DNA from: Arthrospiribacter ruber
GTDB taxonomy: Bacteria > Bacteroidota > Bacteroidia > Cytophagales > Cyclobacteriaceae
DNA: 64,000 bases
NCBI RefSeq assembly: GCF_019343195.1
Contig: NZ_RPHB01000009.1
Location: 186,001 to 250,000 of the forward strand
Reading direction: 5' to 3'
A program made the position numbers and the translations under genes. The notes beneath the pieces are model-generated. The model did not search any database. It was not told the DNA's origin and saw only the letters and a program-made list of their open reading frames with translations. How positions within the stretch are numbered: the stretch's first letter is position 1; the number at the start of each line of letters is the position of its first letter. Below are positions 17,906-26,775 of the stretch, piece after piece.

Positions 17906-19223
17906 GCTTCACTTCAATTATATTCTGCAAATCCTGTTTTGGAATCCTCACCAAAAATAAAAAGCCTAAGCCAACAACAAAAAACAATCCCAAGGCCAAA
18001 GATGAGTTCCTCATATTTCCGGTAAGTTGTTCAATAAAACCATACGAAAAAGTTCCCAAAACGATTGCCACTTTTTCAGTTACATCAAAAAAACTAAAGA
18101 AAGAAGCATGATCTGTAGTATCAGGAGGGATCAGTTTGGAATATGTGGACCTGGAAAGAGATTGTATCCCCCCCATTACCATACCTACAACAAATGCCAA
18201 TGCGTAGAACTGGTATTCATTTATGACATAATAGGCAGCTCCACAAATCAAAACCCAAATGAAAACCATAATAACCAAGGAGTACTTATTTCCGAATTTT
18301 TTGGAAACAAAAGCAAAAAGGTAACTCCCTACAATGGCAACCAGTTGAATGATCAAAATAGTAATGATCAGCTTATCACCTGGAAGTCCAAGTTCTTTGT
18401 CTCCAAAAGTAGCTGCCAAATACATTACCGTCTGCACTCCCATACTGTAAAAAAGAAAGGCCGCCAAAAACCTATTCATCACAGGTTTGCTTTTGACAAT
18501 TTCAAATACATTTTTAATTTCTTGGTACCCCTTAAAAATAAGCGCCTTCTGCACTTTTTTATTATACGGATTATCAGGAAGATACTTAAAAGGTATCTGC
18601 GAAAAACCTGCCCACCAAATTCCTGTAATCAAAAATGACCATCTGGCAGCCTGACCGCCATCAGACAATCCGAATGAAGACGGAAATTCTATCATTAACA
18701 GGTTTAAAATCAATAATATTACACTTCCTATATAACCTAGGGCAAATCCCCTTGCACTTAAAAAATCATATTCTTCTTCTTTGGAAATTTCAGGCAAAAA
18801 GGCATTGTAAAACACAATACTTCCTGCATATCCTATGCTTGCCAAAACTGCACAGAGAATTCCATATTCAAGATTGTCCCCATCGAAGAAAAACAACCCA
18901 ACACAAGATACGGAGCCCAGATAGGCAAAGAATTTCATAAAAGTAAGCTTCTTACCACCTGTATCAGCAATTCCGGAAAGTAGTGGTGAAATAATGGCTA
19001 TTACTAAAAATGAAAAAGAAATAGAGTATGAATAGAGTACGGTATTGACAATATCAATCCCAAAAAAAGAGACCACATCACCTCTATTCTCTGTTTTGGT
19101 GACGCTATTGAAATACACCGGAAATATGGTTGAAGTAATGACAAGGCTATAGACTGAGTTGGCCCAATCATACATTGCCCAGGCATTTTGCACTTTTTTG
19201 TTTGAAGTAACTACAGTTGTCAT
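17898..19223 (-). CDS. MFS transporter, UMF1/Atg22-like family
   Basis: The 441-residue protein has about 12 membrane segments. The N-terminal WAMYDWANSVYSLVITSTIFPVYF and the motif SPLLSGIADTGGKKLTFM are hallmarks of the UMF1 (Atg22-related) family; the second-half motif SRSTYSKLIPP also fits. In other organisms the family is linked to amino-acid or metabolite efflux, but the substrate here is unknown. It overlaps nnr by 8 bp and is separated from the exb operon by a terminator. Confidence 0.8.
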   Translation of the reverse strand: MTTVVTSNKKVQNAWAMYDWANSVYSLVITSTIFPVYFNSVTKTENRGDVVSFFGIDIVNTVLYSYSISFSFLVIAIISPLLSGIADTGGKKLTFMKFFAYLGSVSCVGLFFFDGDNLEYGILCAVLASIGYAGSIVFYNAFLPEISKEEEYDFLSARGFALGYIGSVILLILNLLMIEFPSSFGLSDGGQAARWSFLITGIWWAGFSQIPFKYLPDNPYNKKVQKALIFKGYQEIKNVFEIVKSKPVMNRFLAAFLFYSMGVQTVMYLAATFGDKELGLPGDKLIITILIIQLVAIVGSYLFAFVSKKFGNKYSLVIMVFIWVLICGAAYYVINEYQFYALAFVVGMVMGGIQSLSRSTYSKLIPPDTTDHASFFSFFDVTEKVAIVLGTFSYGFIEQLTGNMRNSSLALGLFFVVGLGFLFLVRIPKQDLQNIIEVKHA

Positions 19224-19236
19224 CAGGATTTAAATT

Positions 19237-19266
19237 AAAAAAGCTATTCCAAGTGGAATAGCTTTT
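19237..19266 (-). terminator. Terminator for the exbB-exbD operon
   Basis: AAAAGCTATTCCA and TGGAATAGCTTTT form a 13-bp stem with a short loop, with a T-run on the leftward strand. It lies 23 bp beyond the last exbD stop and ahead of the UMF1 gene, isolating the two transcription units. Confidence 0.85.
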
Positions 19267-19289
19267 CATTATTAAATTTTAAATATCGA

Positions 19290-19751
19290 TTAATTTTGAA
19301 CCCTGCCTACTGCTGCATAGAGCAATTTTCTGGCGTCCGCTTCCCTTAGTTCAAACTGAACATCTGAGATTGGACCCATTTTCACATCACGGTCAGCTTT
19401 CATCGAAATGGTTATCTGATCTCTTTCTACTTCAGAAAGTTTATCTTTTTCCTGATTTACCCAAAGCACAATGTCATTGGTACTTATCAACACGTCATTA
19501 GCCTGTACTCTTGGTTCGGTACCGTACATAGCGGTATTTTTTGGCTTACCCACATAAAGGTAAGAAATCAATGATTTCTTTTCCAGCTTTTGAAGCTGGG
19601 TTGCCTGTGGGATTTTTTGCTCTACCAAGATTTCATTTTCCCTCAATACAGTAGTCACCATAAAGAAGAACAAAAGCATGAAGATAATATCCGGAAGTGC
19701 AGAAGTCGGGATATTTTCGGAAGTGCCTGTTTTTTTCTTAAACTTTGACAT
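19290..19751 (-). CDS. exbD: ExbD/TolR biopolymer transport protein, second copy
   Basis: The 153-residue protein has one N-terminal membrane helix with the essential Asp21 (SALPDIIFMLLFFFMV), then a periplasmic domain. ExbD works with ExbB as a proton-driven stator that energises TonB at outer-membrane receptors. It begins 1 bp after the preceding exbD stop and is last in the four-gene operon. The periplasmic part (KADRDVKMGPISDVQFEL) keeps the TolR/ExbD fold. Paired, non-identical ExbD proteins are usual in Bacteroidota. Confidence 0.88.
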   Translation of the reverse strand: MSKFKKKTGTSENIPTSALPDIIFMLLFFFMVTTVLRENEILVEQKIPQATQLQKLEKKSLISYLYVGKPKNTAMYGTEPRVQANDVLISTNDIVLWVNQEKDKLSEVERDQITISMKADRDVKMGPISDVQFELREADARKLLYAAVGRVQN

Positions 19752-19752
19752 A

Positions 19753-20394
19753 TCAATTTCCTCCTATTTTGTCTGGTTCTGCAATCGAGATTGCCATTGG
19801 TATACCTTCTTTTCCTCTATCCTGTAGTTCTCTTTCTGCCGGGTTTCTTCCTGTCAATGCCCTGTATTGGTCTGCTGTTAGTCCAACACGCTCAGCATAG
19901 ATTTCAAAGTAAGCCTTTTTCACCTGATCCAAGACCTCAAGATACATTTCATAAGACGTACCTCTGTTGGTTTTGATGGATACTACCGCACCACCGGACA
20001 TAGGGTGATCAGAAGAGGAAGGATCTCTCCTCGCTTTTTCACGAAGGGAAGCTGGCAGGCTGTTGAACAGGGCTACTGCCTCCTCATCCGGAGCACCGAA
20101 GTTGAGAAGAAACTCTTTAACTTGCTCAGCAAGGTTATTGGTATTTTCCAAATAATCTCCTTCCACCAAAAGCTGATCATTTGCATTGACGAGAATATTG
20201 AAAATATTTCTCTCGTTCAATAAAATTTCAGGTGGTGGTTGGTTTGGATCCTGCTTTGGAGGCAGGAAGTTAAGAATACCCTTGTCTGAGGCAATTGTAG
20301 TGGTCACCAAGAAGAAGATAAGCAACAGGAACGCGATATCCGCCATGGATCCTGCATTTACTTCCTGACTCATTCTACCTTTTTTCCTTGCCAT
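19753..20394 (-). CDS. exbD: ExbD/TolR biopolymer transport protein, first copy
   Basis: The 213-residue protein has the N-terminal helix with Asp19 (GSMADIAFLLLIFFLVTTTI), the proton-carrying residue, and a longer periplasmic domain than the second copy, with an insert around GAPDEEAVALFNSLP and SLREKARRDPSSSDHP. It overlaps the upstream small gene by one base (TAATG). A TonB gene is absent from the operon, so the partner must be encoded elsewhere. Confidence 0.88.
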   Translation of the reverse strand: MARKKGRMSQEVNAGSMADIAFLLLIFFLVTTTIASDKGILNFLPPKQDPNQPPPEILLNERNIFNILVNANDQLLVEGDYLENTNNLAEQVKEFLLNFGAPDEEAVALFNSLPASLREKARRDPSSSDHPMSGGAVVSIKTNRGTSYEMYLEVLDQVKKAYFEIYAERVGLTADQYRALTGRNPAERELQDRGKEGIPMAISIAEPDKIGGN

Positions 20395-20723
20395 TACTTA
20401 ATTGCTTTATTGATTTCTGTAAATACGATACCTATCAAGGCTACGAAGAATAATACGTAGGTTGTTAGGAGTGCACCCCCTACGAACCTTGACAGTTCTG
20501 GGGTTAAATTGAAGGGATCAGCAGCATATCTTGGCAACACTGTATCATCTGCAATGGAATACATTACAAAGAACACAACTGCCAATGCTACGACCGCCGC
20601 ACCGGTTTTGACCAAACTTCCGGGATCACTCAAGGACTTGATTAATGGCATCAAGATCGCAAGAATGGCACCGATAACGATCATCGCCTCAGCTACGAAT
20701 AAAAAGATGTCTATAGAATCCAT
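20394..20723 (-). CDS. Small membrane protein of the ExbB-ExbD operon
   Basis: The 109-residue protein has three predicted membrane helices (about 5-27, 38-60 and 82-104) and a short periplasmic-looking loop (DDTVLPRYAADPFNLTPELS). It lies between exbB and the first exbD, overlapping exbD by one base. I recognise this as a small protein often found at this place in Bacteroidota exb operons; a role in the stator complex is suggested by position only. Confidence 0.7.
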   Translation of the reverse strand: MDSIDIFLFVAEAMIVIGAILAILMPLIKSLSDPGSLVKTGAAVVALAVVFFVMYSIADDTVLPRYAADPFNLTPELSRFVGGALLTTYVLFFVALIGIVFTEINKAIK

Positions 20724-20780
20724 AATAATATTTTCTTTAGTTAATTGATAATTCTAATTGGAGTCCGTACTCCTATTAGA

Positions 20781-21608
20781 TTACTTGGTCAATTTGTGCT
20801 TTACAAGCAAGTCTACCAAAGAGATGGAAGCATCTTCCATGTCATTAACCAAAGAGTCAATTTTTGCAACACAATAGTTGTAGAACAACTGAAGGATAAT
20901 CGCTACGATCAAACCAGCTACTGTAGTCAAAAGGGCGATTTTGATACCACCGGCCACAAGAGATGGAGAGATGTCACCAGCCGCCTCGATAGCGTCAAAG
21001 GCACCGATCATACCGATTACCGTACCCATGAAACCAAGCATCGGAGCAAGGGAGATGAATAGGGAGATCCAAACCAATCCTTTTTCCAAACGACCCATTT
21101 CCACAGATCCGTATGCAATGATTGATTTTTCTACCATTTCGATACCTTCAGTGTATCTCATCAAGCCTTGGGTAAAGATAGAAGCAACTGGACCTTTAGT
21201 GTTTTTGGTCACATCTTTTGCAGCTTCAATACCGCCTTGTTCAAGAGCTTCTTCAACTCTGGCCAAAAGCTTTTTGGTGTTGGTAGTAGAAAGGTTCAAA
21301 GTGATGATTCTTTCCAATGCTACAGCAAGACCTAAAATCAAACAGATCAATACTGGAGACATGAAAGTAGGATCACCTTCAATAAACTTCTCTTTGATGA
21401 TTTGGTGGAAGCCTTTCTCTTCGTCGATGATTTCATCATCAACTACTGCTGGAGCAGCCGGAGCAGGTTCGACAACTTGCTCTTCTTCTTCCTGGTCCAT
21501 AACTTCTTCAGTGGTTTCGTCTGCAGATTCGTCTGCGTCCTGAGCTTTTGTAATCACCGGAGAGAATAGGAATCCGGCAAGCATGAACAAAGCGATTAAC
21601 TTTTTCAT
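20781..21608 (-). CDS. exbB: MotA/TolQ/ExbB proton channel protein with acidic N-terminal extension
   Basis: The 275-residue protein begins with a signal-like helix (MKKLIALFMLAGFLFSPVI), then an acidic stretch (about 24-65, many Glu/Asp and Pro/Ala), then the ExbB core with three helices; the core motif AAGDISPSLVAGGIKIALLTTVAGL is typical. The signal peptide plus acidic linker is longer than E. coli ExbB. It is first in the operon exbB-small protein-exbD-exbD. Confidence 0.88.
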   Translation of the reverse strand: MKKLIALFMLAGFLFSPVITKAQDADESADETTEEVMDQEEEEQVVEPAPAAPAVVDDEIIDEEKGFHQIIKEKFIEGDPTFMSPVLICLILGLAVALERIITLNLSTTNTKKLLARVEEALEQGGIEAAKDVTKNTKGPVASIFTQGLMRYTEGIEMVEKSIIAYGSVEMGRLEKGLVWISLFISLAPMLGFMGTVIGMIGAFDAIEAAGDISPSLVAGGIKIALLTTVAGLIVAIILQLFYNYCVAKIDSLVNDMEDASISLVDLLVKHKLTK

Positions 21609-22065
21609 AATGTAGATTTTAAATAGAATTTAAATAAAGGTTAAACGGTTTCTAATTTAATATTGAGATTTTAAAGTTATCATTTTTTCGAATCAAATTG
21701 CAAAGGAAATATTCATATTTTTTTTATCCCAAGCGATTATCACCTACACAAAGGCGTATTTAATAGGTTAAATAATGGATAATGAACTGCTTATATTTTG
21801 TATTAAATTCATTCAGAAAATCATTTCCCTGACAAATAGGCATATAGCTCCGCAATTATCTTTCTACAAATAATACCATTATGATTCAGGTTTTGGCAGA
21901 CAACCGTTCATGTGAATCTGTACAAAAACCAGAACCATCTCAATTTTCAAGATTAATAAAGATTTTTTAAAGCACCATGCTTTTTGTGTAAGTCGGAAAA
22001 TATGCCCCATGACTGGAGTATATTCAAAAAGAATTGAAAATTCGGAATTTCAGGACTTTTGGACT
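21609..22065. other. Gene-free spacer upstream of exbB
   Basis: These 457 AT-rich bases lie between the exbB start and the 3' end of the Rrf2 gene. They must hold the exbB promoter, but I see no convincing -33/-7 pair, hairpin, repeat or small gene. Confidence 0.4.
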
Positions 22066-22506
22066 TTATCCTATAAGCCTTGAAAGTACTGTTTCTCCAT
22101 TGTTGACTTCTAAGGCCAGTTCCCTTAGTGTTTTTTTAGTCAACATTTCAAGGACATGGTTTCTCACCTTTTTGATTTCCGAATGAAGGGGGCAGGGGTT
22201 TTCTTCCGAGCACTCCCTGAGACCTAAACTACATCCACTGAACAGCCCATCCCCATCTATTGCCGAAACCAAATCCTTTAAAGTAAACTTTTCATGCGAT
22301 TTGTCTACATAAAATCCTCCATTGGGCCCCTTTTGTGAACCAACGATTTTTTTCCTGACCAAATCCTGAAGAATCTTAGCCGTAAAAGGCTCCGGGGCAT
22401 CAACATGAACTGCAATTTCCTTGGCTCCTACTCTCGCTCCAGATAAACTTTGAACCCAAATGTAGATTACCGCTTTGATGCCATATTGGCAAGCTTTTGA
22501 AAACAT
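22066..22506 (-). CDS. Rrf2-family transcriptional regulator (NsrR/IscR-like), copy 1
   Basis: The 146-residue protein has an N-terminal winged helix (MFSKACQYGIKAVIYI, then the recognition region EPFTAKILQDLVRKKIV) and a conserved three-cysteine set C92-x6-C99-x5-C105 (CSLGLRECSEENPC) that in NsrR and IscR binds an iron-sulfur cluster. Its paralogue at 58492 has the same Cys positions. It lies just downstream of the NnrS-like gene on the same strand. An 18-bp palindrome (22531-22548) precedes its start by 24 bp, which suggests autoregulation. An NO-sensing role is inferred from context. Confidence 0.85.
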   Translation of the reverse strand: MFSKACQYGIKAVIYIWVQSLSGARVGAKEIAVHVDAPEPFTAKILQDLVRKKIVGSQKGPNGGFYVDKSHEKFTLKDLVSAIDGDGLFSGCSLGLRECSEENPCPLHSEIKKVRNHVLEMLTKKTLRELALEVNNGETVLSRLIG

Positions 22507-22523
22507 ATTAAATAGATTTGAAG

Positions 22524-23630
22524 CTAAATTAAGGATAAAAATGTCTTAATAATAAAATTAAACCTTTTCTTTAAGCTTTTGATAAGCACAATCAAAGCCA
22601 TCAAGGCAAACATTGCCAAAATGCTGTAGCCGTTAATCAGACCAAACATGGTCCTCCCTATTTGAATTTCCAAAGCACTGAATACAATCCTCCCTATTAA
22701 ACTCATTTGGAATACAATCCACCCAAACCATAATATGGGATGATAGGGCTTCTCTTTAATATTTAATACGACAGGTAAAATAATGGGGGCATGTGCCCAA
22801 ATCATAGAAAATGTAAAACCTAAAAAGAAACTATGAACAAACAAGTCATAATGAAAAGGACTGTGCGAAAAGAAACTCAGAATCAATCCGCTCAGTCCTA
22901 ACCAAATATAACCAAACCTCAAACCTATTCCTATATAACAAAACTGTCCCACCTTTTTAGCTGCCACTTTGGCCATATCAAAAGCAGATAGCCACAATGC
23001 AGCTAAAACCATCGACATTCCCAGCAAAAGGCCTCCATATCCATGGAAAGGCAGGAGCAAACTGACGAAGAAAATAAATATCAGCGCTAATAAAATTACT
23101 TTGGCCCATTGAGGAGTAGGTAAAAACTTGCTAAGTTCTAGCCGCTCTCCTACTATAGTCAATAATATAAACCCGATCCACCAAGACACCCCAGCAGGTA
23201 TAAATCCAGTTTTCAGTACCATCGCATTGCCCAACAACCAACAAACAGCACCTAATGAAATTACATATTGTTCCAAAACCTGGTGTTGGAAACTCTGAAA
23301 GTACATGATCAATACCAGTCCAATGCTGGCCATTAGTAGCATTATACCTCCGAGAGTGGGATTGCCCATCCACAACATTACCGGAACAGACAACCCACTC
23401 AGGAGAGGAACAACCAACCAACTTTTATGCTTCATGACCATTGCTCTTTCTAAGGAAATCAAGGTGCCCAAAAACCCCCCTACCATCAACAAACCATGCT
23501 GAGCGGCAGCGCCAGGAACAACCCAAGATAAATCCCCCAACCTAACCCATCCTCCGGAAATACCCATCAGTAAGGCCAATAGAACCAGAGGTAAAATATA
23601 GTTAGGCTTAATTATTTTCATGGTAAGCAA
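22524..23630 (-). CDS. NnrS-like polytopic membrane protein
   Basis: The 368-residue protein has about 10-12 membrane helices with His residues set inside them: AAAQHGLLMVGGFLG (near 44), FHYDLFVHSFFLGFTFSMIWAHAP (near 265-290). This resembles NnrS family proteins, haem/copper membrane proteins linked to denitrification and NO tolerance. The start may be Met4 (23621) rather than 23630. Two copies of the 18-bp palindrome lie upstream (23634-23651 and 23728-23745) with a good -7 element between them. It probably forms an operon with the Rrf2 gene 17 bp downstream. Confidence 0.6.
   Translation of the reverse strand: MLTMKIIKPNYILPLVLLALLMGISGGWVRLGDLSWVVPGAAAQHGLLMVGGFLGTLISLERAMVMKHKSWLVVPLLSGLSVPVMLWMGNPTLGGIMLLMASIGLVLIMYFQSFQHQVLEQYVISLGAVCWLLGNAMVLKTGFIPAGVSWWIGFILLTIVGERLELSKFLPTPQWAKVILLALIFIFFVSLLLPFHGYGGLLLGMSMVLAALWLSAFDMAKVAAKKVGQFCYIGIGLRFGYIWLGLSGLILSFFSHSPFHYDLFVHSFFLGFTFSMIWAHAPIILPVVLNIKEKPYHPILWFGWIVFQMSLIGRIVFSALEIQIGRTMFGLINGYSILAMFALMALIVLIKSLKKRFNFIIKTFLSLI
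22531..22548. promoter_or_regulatory. Candidate Rrf2 operator (AAGGATA-N4-TGTCTTA) before rrf2 copy 1
   Basis: AAGGATAAAAATGTCTTA differs from the site at 23728-23745 (read on the other strand) at a single base. It lies at the 3' end of the NnrS-like gene, 24 bp ahead of the Rrf2 start. Confidence 0.55.
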
Positions 23631-23633
23631 TTT

Positions 23634-23651
23634 AAGGACTTTTTTATCCTT
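23634..23651. promoter_or_regulatory. Candidate Rrf2 operator in NnrS-like leader
   Basis: AAGGACTTTTTTATCCTT is a 5-8-5 palindrome (AAGGA / TCCTT) placed just before the NnrS-like start, downstream of its likely -7 box. Confidence 0.6.
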
Positions 23652-23705
23652 TATTGTATTGTAAGAAAAGGGAGCAAGAACTCCCTCATTTTTGTTTCTT
23701 GATTA

Positions 23706-23713
23706 CAAAGGTA
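23706..23713 (-). promoter_or_regulatory. Bacteroidota -7 element of the NnrS-like gene
   Basis: On the leftward strand this reads TACCTTTG, a perfect TAnnTTTG. The candidate operator at 23728-23745 covers the expected -33 zone and a second operator lies in the leader, so a repressor could block this promoter from both sides. Confidence 0.55.
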
Positions 23714-23727
23714 AAAGAAAAATATTA

Positions 23728-23745
23728 TAAGACAATTTTATCCTT
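23728..23745. promoter_or_regulatory. Candidate Rrf2 operator over the NnrS-like -33 zone
   Basis: TAAGACAATTTTATCCTT; its complement AAGGATAAAATTGTCTTA is nearly identical to the sites at 22531 and 58461. Confidence 0.6.
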
Positions 23746-24008
23746 TATTATTTTCGTTTACAATTTCACCTTTTAAATAAAGTCATCTGACATAATCTAT
23801 TATTCTAAGATTCTCTTTGAACATAATCATCCGTTCTATAACCAGTGGAATTTTCACAATAGAATAAGCCTACGATTTCTATCCAATCCCGATAAACCGG
23901 GAAAAGTTATCAATGAGTAACCAACCCCGAAGACTCTGGGCCGGGTTGATTCAAGCCCCACATTAAATAGGTTACTGGTCTAATTCCGGATATACATATA
24001 TTTGAAAA
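23746..24008. other. Spacer between NnrS-like promoter and the 619-residue gene
   Basis: Beyond the promoter elements this stretch has no gene. A hairpin CAACCCCG ... CGGGTTG (about 23922-23948) lies downstream of the leftward gene ending at 24009 and could end its transcript, though no clear T-run follows. Confidence 0.4.
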
Positions 24009-25868
24009 TCACATGGACAATACCTTCTCATTTTTGAAGAAATTCAAGCCATTTAATTCCTCTTTCATTTGATCCAGTTGTTGAAAAAACTGATTCTTAA
24101 CATTTCCAGCTTCTTCTGAAAATTGCAACTCCAAATTTTGATAATATTCAATCCCACCCAAAAGGTTTGATTTGAATTTCTCTACGTATGCCTCGTATTT
24201 TTTGCTTGGATCGGGTAGATTTTTTTGAATATCTTTTTTCAGATACTCAAAATACAATTGGAGCTCTTTTACAAAAATATGAGGCCTTTCCGCCTGGACC
24301 TTTAATTGAAGCTTTCCGTAAATATGGCCCACCATTTCACTTAAAGTGAAAACACCTTTGAAATAAGCCAGATTTGGTCCAGGACAAATGGTCACCGCAT
24401 TTAAGTTTCTTTTAGGTGTTCCTCCTTCATTTAAAATCGCAGGGGCACTTAAACCTTCACATAGACAATCTTTTTCCAAGACTTCATCCAGCGCTGCTTT
24501 GCTGGTATTTCCAGCGTTAAATTGCTTGATTTTAAGATCCTGATATTGTCGTGAAGCCGTACAAATAGCCTTTTCTGTAAACTCAGTATTAAAGGACAAA
24601 AACTTTTTATAGCAAGGACTTCCGGGTCTGTTTTTAGCTATCCTCATTTTCCTTTGATCCTCTCCACTACTGATTCGGAGGTTATTGAAAGGAACCCCCA
24701 GAGGAGAAGCATGGCTGAGGTAATAATCGGAGTTCTTGGCCTGAATCAACCTATCTAAGGTGTCCTTATCCACTGAGGTAGCCTCCGGAACAAGCAAAAA
24801 CGGACTTCCCCAACCTGTTCCATCGAGTTGGTAATAAGTCATCAAAAATTCATTTTCTTCCGAAGTACCTATTCCACCTTGATAAGTGATTTTAGGAATA
24901 ATATTCTCTGGAAGTGGATTTTTCCCTTTGGTCTCAAGTGCTTGTTGACAAGAAGAAAACAACATCTGGGTAAGGTTTGCCTTCTCTTTTTTAAACTCCT
25001 CCAATATAGGACCAATAAGCACCCCTTCTGTAGCAAATGCATGACCTCCACAATTGAGGCCGGATTCAATTCTAAACTCTGAAATCCATATTCCTTTTTT
25101 CGCTAAAAACCTTCCTTGTATCATCGCAGAACGATAATCAGAAACTTTCAAAATAATCTTCTTTTTCAACCTCCCCTGACTATCAGGGAAAAAGTCATCG
25201 AACTCTTCTATATAGCTGTAAAGGGCTGGGTTCATGCCTGCAGAAAATACAACAGAACTTTGAAGTGAAGATTGAGCAAATCCACGCAATGCAGACAAGG
25301 CGTCCGAATAAGTTCTAGGCAATTCATTCCCTTCCTTATCGAAGTTTATTTTATCCACTTTAGTCATGATGTTGACATCTATGTCCCCAGGTCTTACAGC
25401 TTCGATTAATTCTCGTTCCAGTTCCGATTTTTCAATAGATTCAGGGATACTCAAGTATTTTTTGAATTTTAAATAAAGAGAATTCTGAGGGTGAAGCAAT
25501 TCAAAATACTTAAACAACACACTACCTGGACTGAATGCCTGAGATTTGACCTCATTGATTTGTCTCGATACTATACCGTGCAAAAGATTAAGATAACTTT
25601 TAATCCGCTCGGCTCTGTAATCTGGAGTATTGGGTTCTATTGGTATATAAGGAATATTTCTTTTTCTGGAATGGAGCCGTCTCATGTCTTCCAGCAAATG
25701 GTCATCCATAATGGAAACTACAGAGCTGATACCAAAATTGGCTACCTTTAAAGGAGAGTCGACTGTGAAGCCTAATCCCATTACTGGGATATGAAATGCG
25801 TGATTTGGGGTCATTGGAATTTTTAAAATATAGGTAACTGAAATTTCCTCCAAAGGTACCTGACCCAA
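24009..25868 (-). CDS. Large conserved protein, possibly FMN TIM-barrel enzyme related to nitronate monooxygenase
   Basis: The 619-residue soluble protein matches no family I can name with certainty. Three segments recall nitronate monooxygenase-type FMN barrels: the opening VMGLGFTVDSPLKVANFGI, NCGGHAFATEGVLIGPILEE (compare the GGH loop), and GGIGTSEENEFLMTYYQL with DGTGWGSPFLLVPEAT (compare the phosphate-binding GGI and the following D-G-x3-G-x-x-F). The C-terminal third has clustered Cys (KDCLCEGL, CPGP) and a helical end. The true start may be Met19 at 25814. It lies 44 bp downstream of the UDG gene in one operon whose promoter carries a candidate Rrf2 operator, so a nitrosative-stress role is plausible. 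Confidence 0.45.
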   Translation of the reverse strand: MGQVPLEEISVTYILKIPMTPNHAFHIPVMGLGFTVDSPLKVANFGISSVVSIMDDHLLEDMRRLHSRKRNIPYIPIEPNTPDYRAERIKSYLNLLHGIVSRQINEVKSQAFSPGSVLFKYFELLHPQNSLYLKFKKYLSIPESIEKSELERELIEAVRPGDIDVNIMTKVDKINFDKEGNELPRTYSDALSALRGFAQSSLQSSVVFSAGMNPALYSYIEEFDDFFPDSQGRLKKKIILKVSDYRSAMIQGRFLAKKGIWISEFRIESGLNCGGHAFATEGVLIGPILEEFKKEKANLTQMLFSSCQQALETKGKNPLPENIIPKITYQGGIGTSEENEFLMTYYQLDGTGWGSPFLLVPEATSVDKDTLDRLIQAKNSDYYLSHASPLGVPFNNLRISSGEDQRKMRIAKNRPGSPCYKKFLSFNTEFTEKAICTASRQYQDLKIKQFNAGNTSKAALDEVLEKDCLCEGLSAPAILNEGGTPKRNLNAVTICPGPNLAYFKGVFTLSEMVGHIYGKLQLKVQAERPHIFVKELQLYFEYLKKDIQKNLPDPSKKYEAYVEKFKSNLLGGIEYYQNLELQFSEEAGNVKNQFFQQLDQMKEELNGLNFFKNEKVLSM

Positions 25869-25912
25869 TTCTCAAACTGTAATTTGATGAAGTCTAAAAA
25901 ATATGATTTTGA

Positions 25913-26512
25913 TCAGGATTCGCCTTTTATAAACTCCTCTCCTATTATTCTTAGCACAACCTCCCTAAGCTCAGGAACCACATTTTCTTCAAACCAAGGA
26001 TTTCTTTTTTGCCAAATTTTATTTCTGGGAGAAGGATGAACTAAAGGAAAAAAATCCGGTAGGTAGTCATGGAAGTTTCTGACAGTTTCGGTAAGGTTAT
26101 TCTTTACCTCTGAACCGATATAATACTTTTGAGCATATTGCCCGATCAAAAAAGTCAGTTTTACTTGAGGAAGGTAATTCAAAACAGATCGATGCCAGGC
26201 AGGAGCACACTCTGGCCTAGGAGGCAAATCCCCACCTTTCCCCTTTCCTGGATAGCAAAACCCCATCGGCATAATTCCAAAAACCGATGTGTCATAAAAG
26301 GTCTCCTTATCCACTCCCAGCCATCTCCTGAGTTCTTTACCACTTTGATCATCCCAAGGAATCCCCGATGCATGTACCTTTGTCCCAGGTGCCTGGCCTA
26401 TTATCAGAATTTTACTTTCGGAGGAAATATGTAAAACAGGCCTTGGAGCAAACGGCAGTTTTTCTTTACAGATTTCACAATTACTGATTTCCTTTAACAA
26501 TCTTTCCAGCAT
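25913..26512 (-). CDS. Uracil-DNA glycosylase superfamily protein
   Basis: The 199-residue protein has the UDG-fold motifs: an N-terminal CEIC pair (C12, C15), motif 1 GQAPGTKVHASGIPW at 39-53, a middle PAWHRSVLNYLP and the C-terminal HPSPRN motif. It would remove uracil or other deaminated bases from DNA. Its leftward promoter has TAAATTTG (complement of 26603-26610) next to an 18-bp candidate Rrf2 operator (26611-26628). Since NO derivatives deaminate DNA bases, control with the denitrification genes would make sense. The exact UDG family cannot be fixed by eye. Confidence 0.8.
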   Translation of the reverse strand: MLERLLKEISNCEICKEKLPFAPRPVLHISSESKILIIGQAPGTKVHASGIPWDDQSGKELRRWLGVDKETFYDTSVFGIMPMGFCYPGKGKGGDLPPRPECAPAWHRSVLNYLPQVKLTFLIGQYAQKYYIGSEVKNNLTETVRNFHDYLPDFFPLVHPSPRNKIWQKRNPWFEENVVPELREVVLRIIGEEFIKGES

Positions 26513-26602
26513 AGCTTTTTTTGCAATACATAAACATATAAAAATTCAGACTTTTATCTTTTTTTAAACTTTCAAACTGCCTTTCATCTTAAAAATATGA
26601 TT

Positions 26603-26628
26603 CAAATTTAGAGGACAAAATTATCTTT
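26603..26628 (-). promoter_or_regulatory. UDG operon promoter with candidate Rrf2 operator
   Basis: CAAATTTA at 26603-26610 reads TAAATTTG leftwards, a perfect -7 element. Immediately upstream of it GAGGACAAAATTATCTTT (26611-26628) matches the regulon palindrome with one weak position. The site lies between the UDG and nrdD genes and might affect both. Confidence 0.5.
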
Positions 26629-26775
26629 TTTTAGGTTTTCACCCAAATTTCCAGCCTGATTTTTTCCCTGATTTAAGTCATTTCAACTCATGACAATTCC
26701 CCGCTTGCAAAGCTGCCCGATTCCCTACATTGGAGATGATTTTAATTAATAACACCCATAACCTTTAGCATAAAT

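Noticed and set aside
18027-18638. 203-codon plus-strand ORF opposite the UMF1 gene
   Set aside because: It is antisense to a clear transporter gene and rich in Lys/Asn/His typical of shadow frames.
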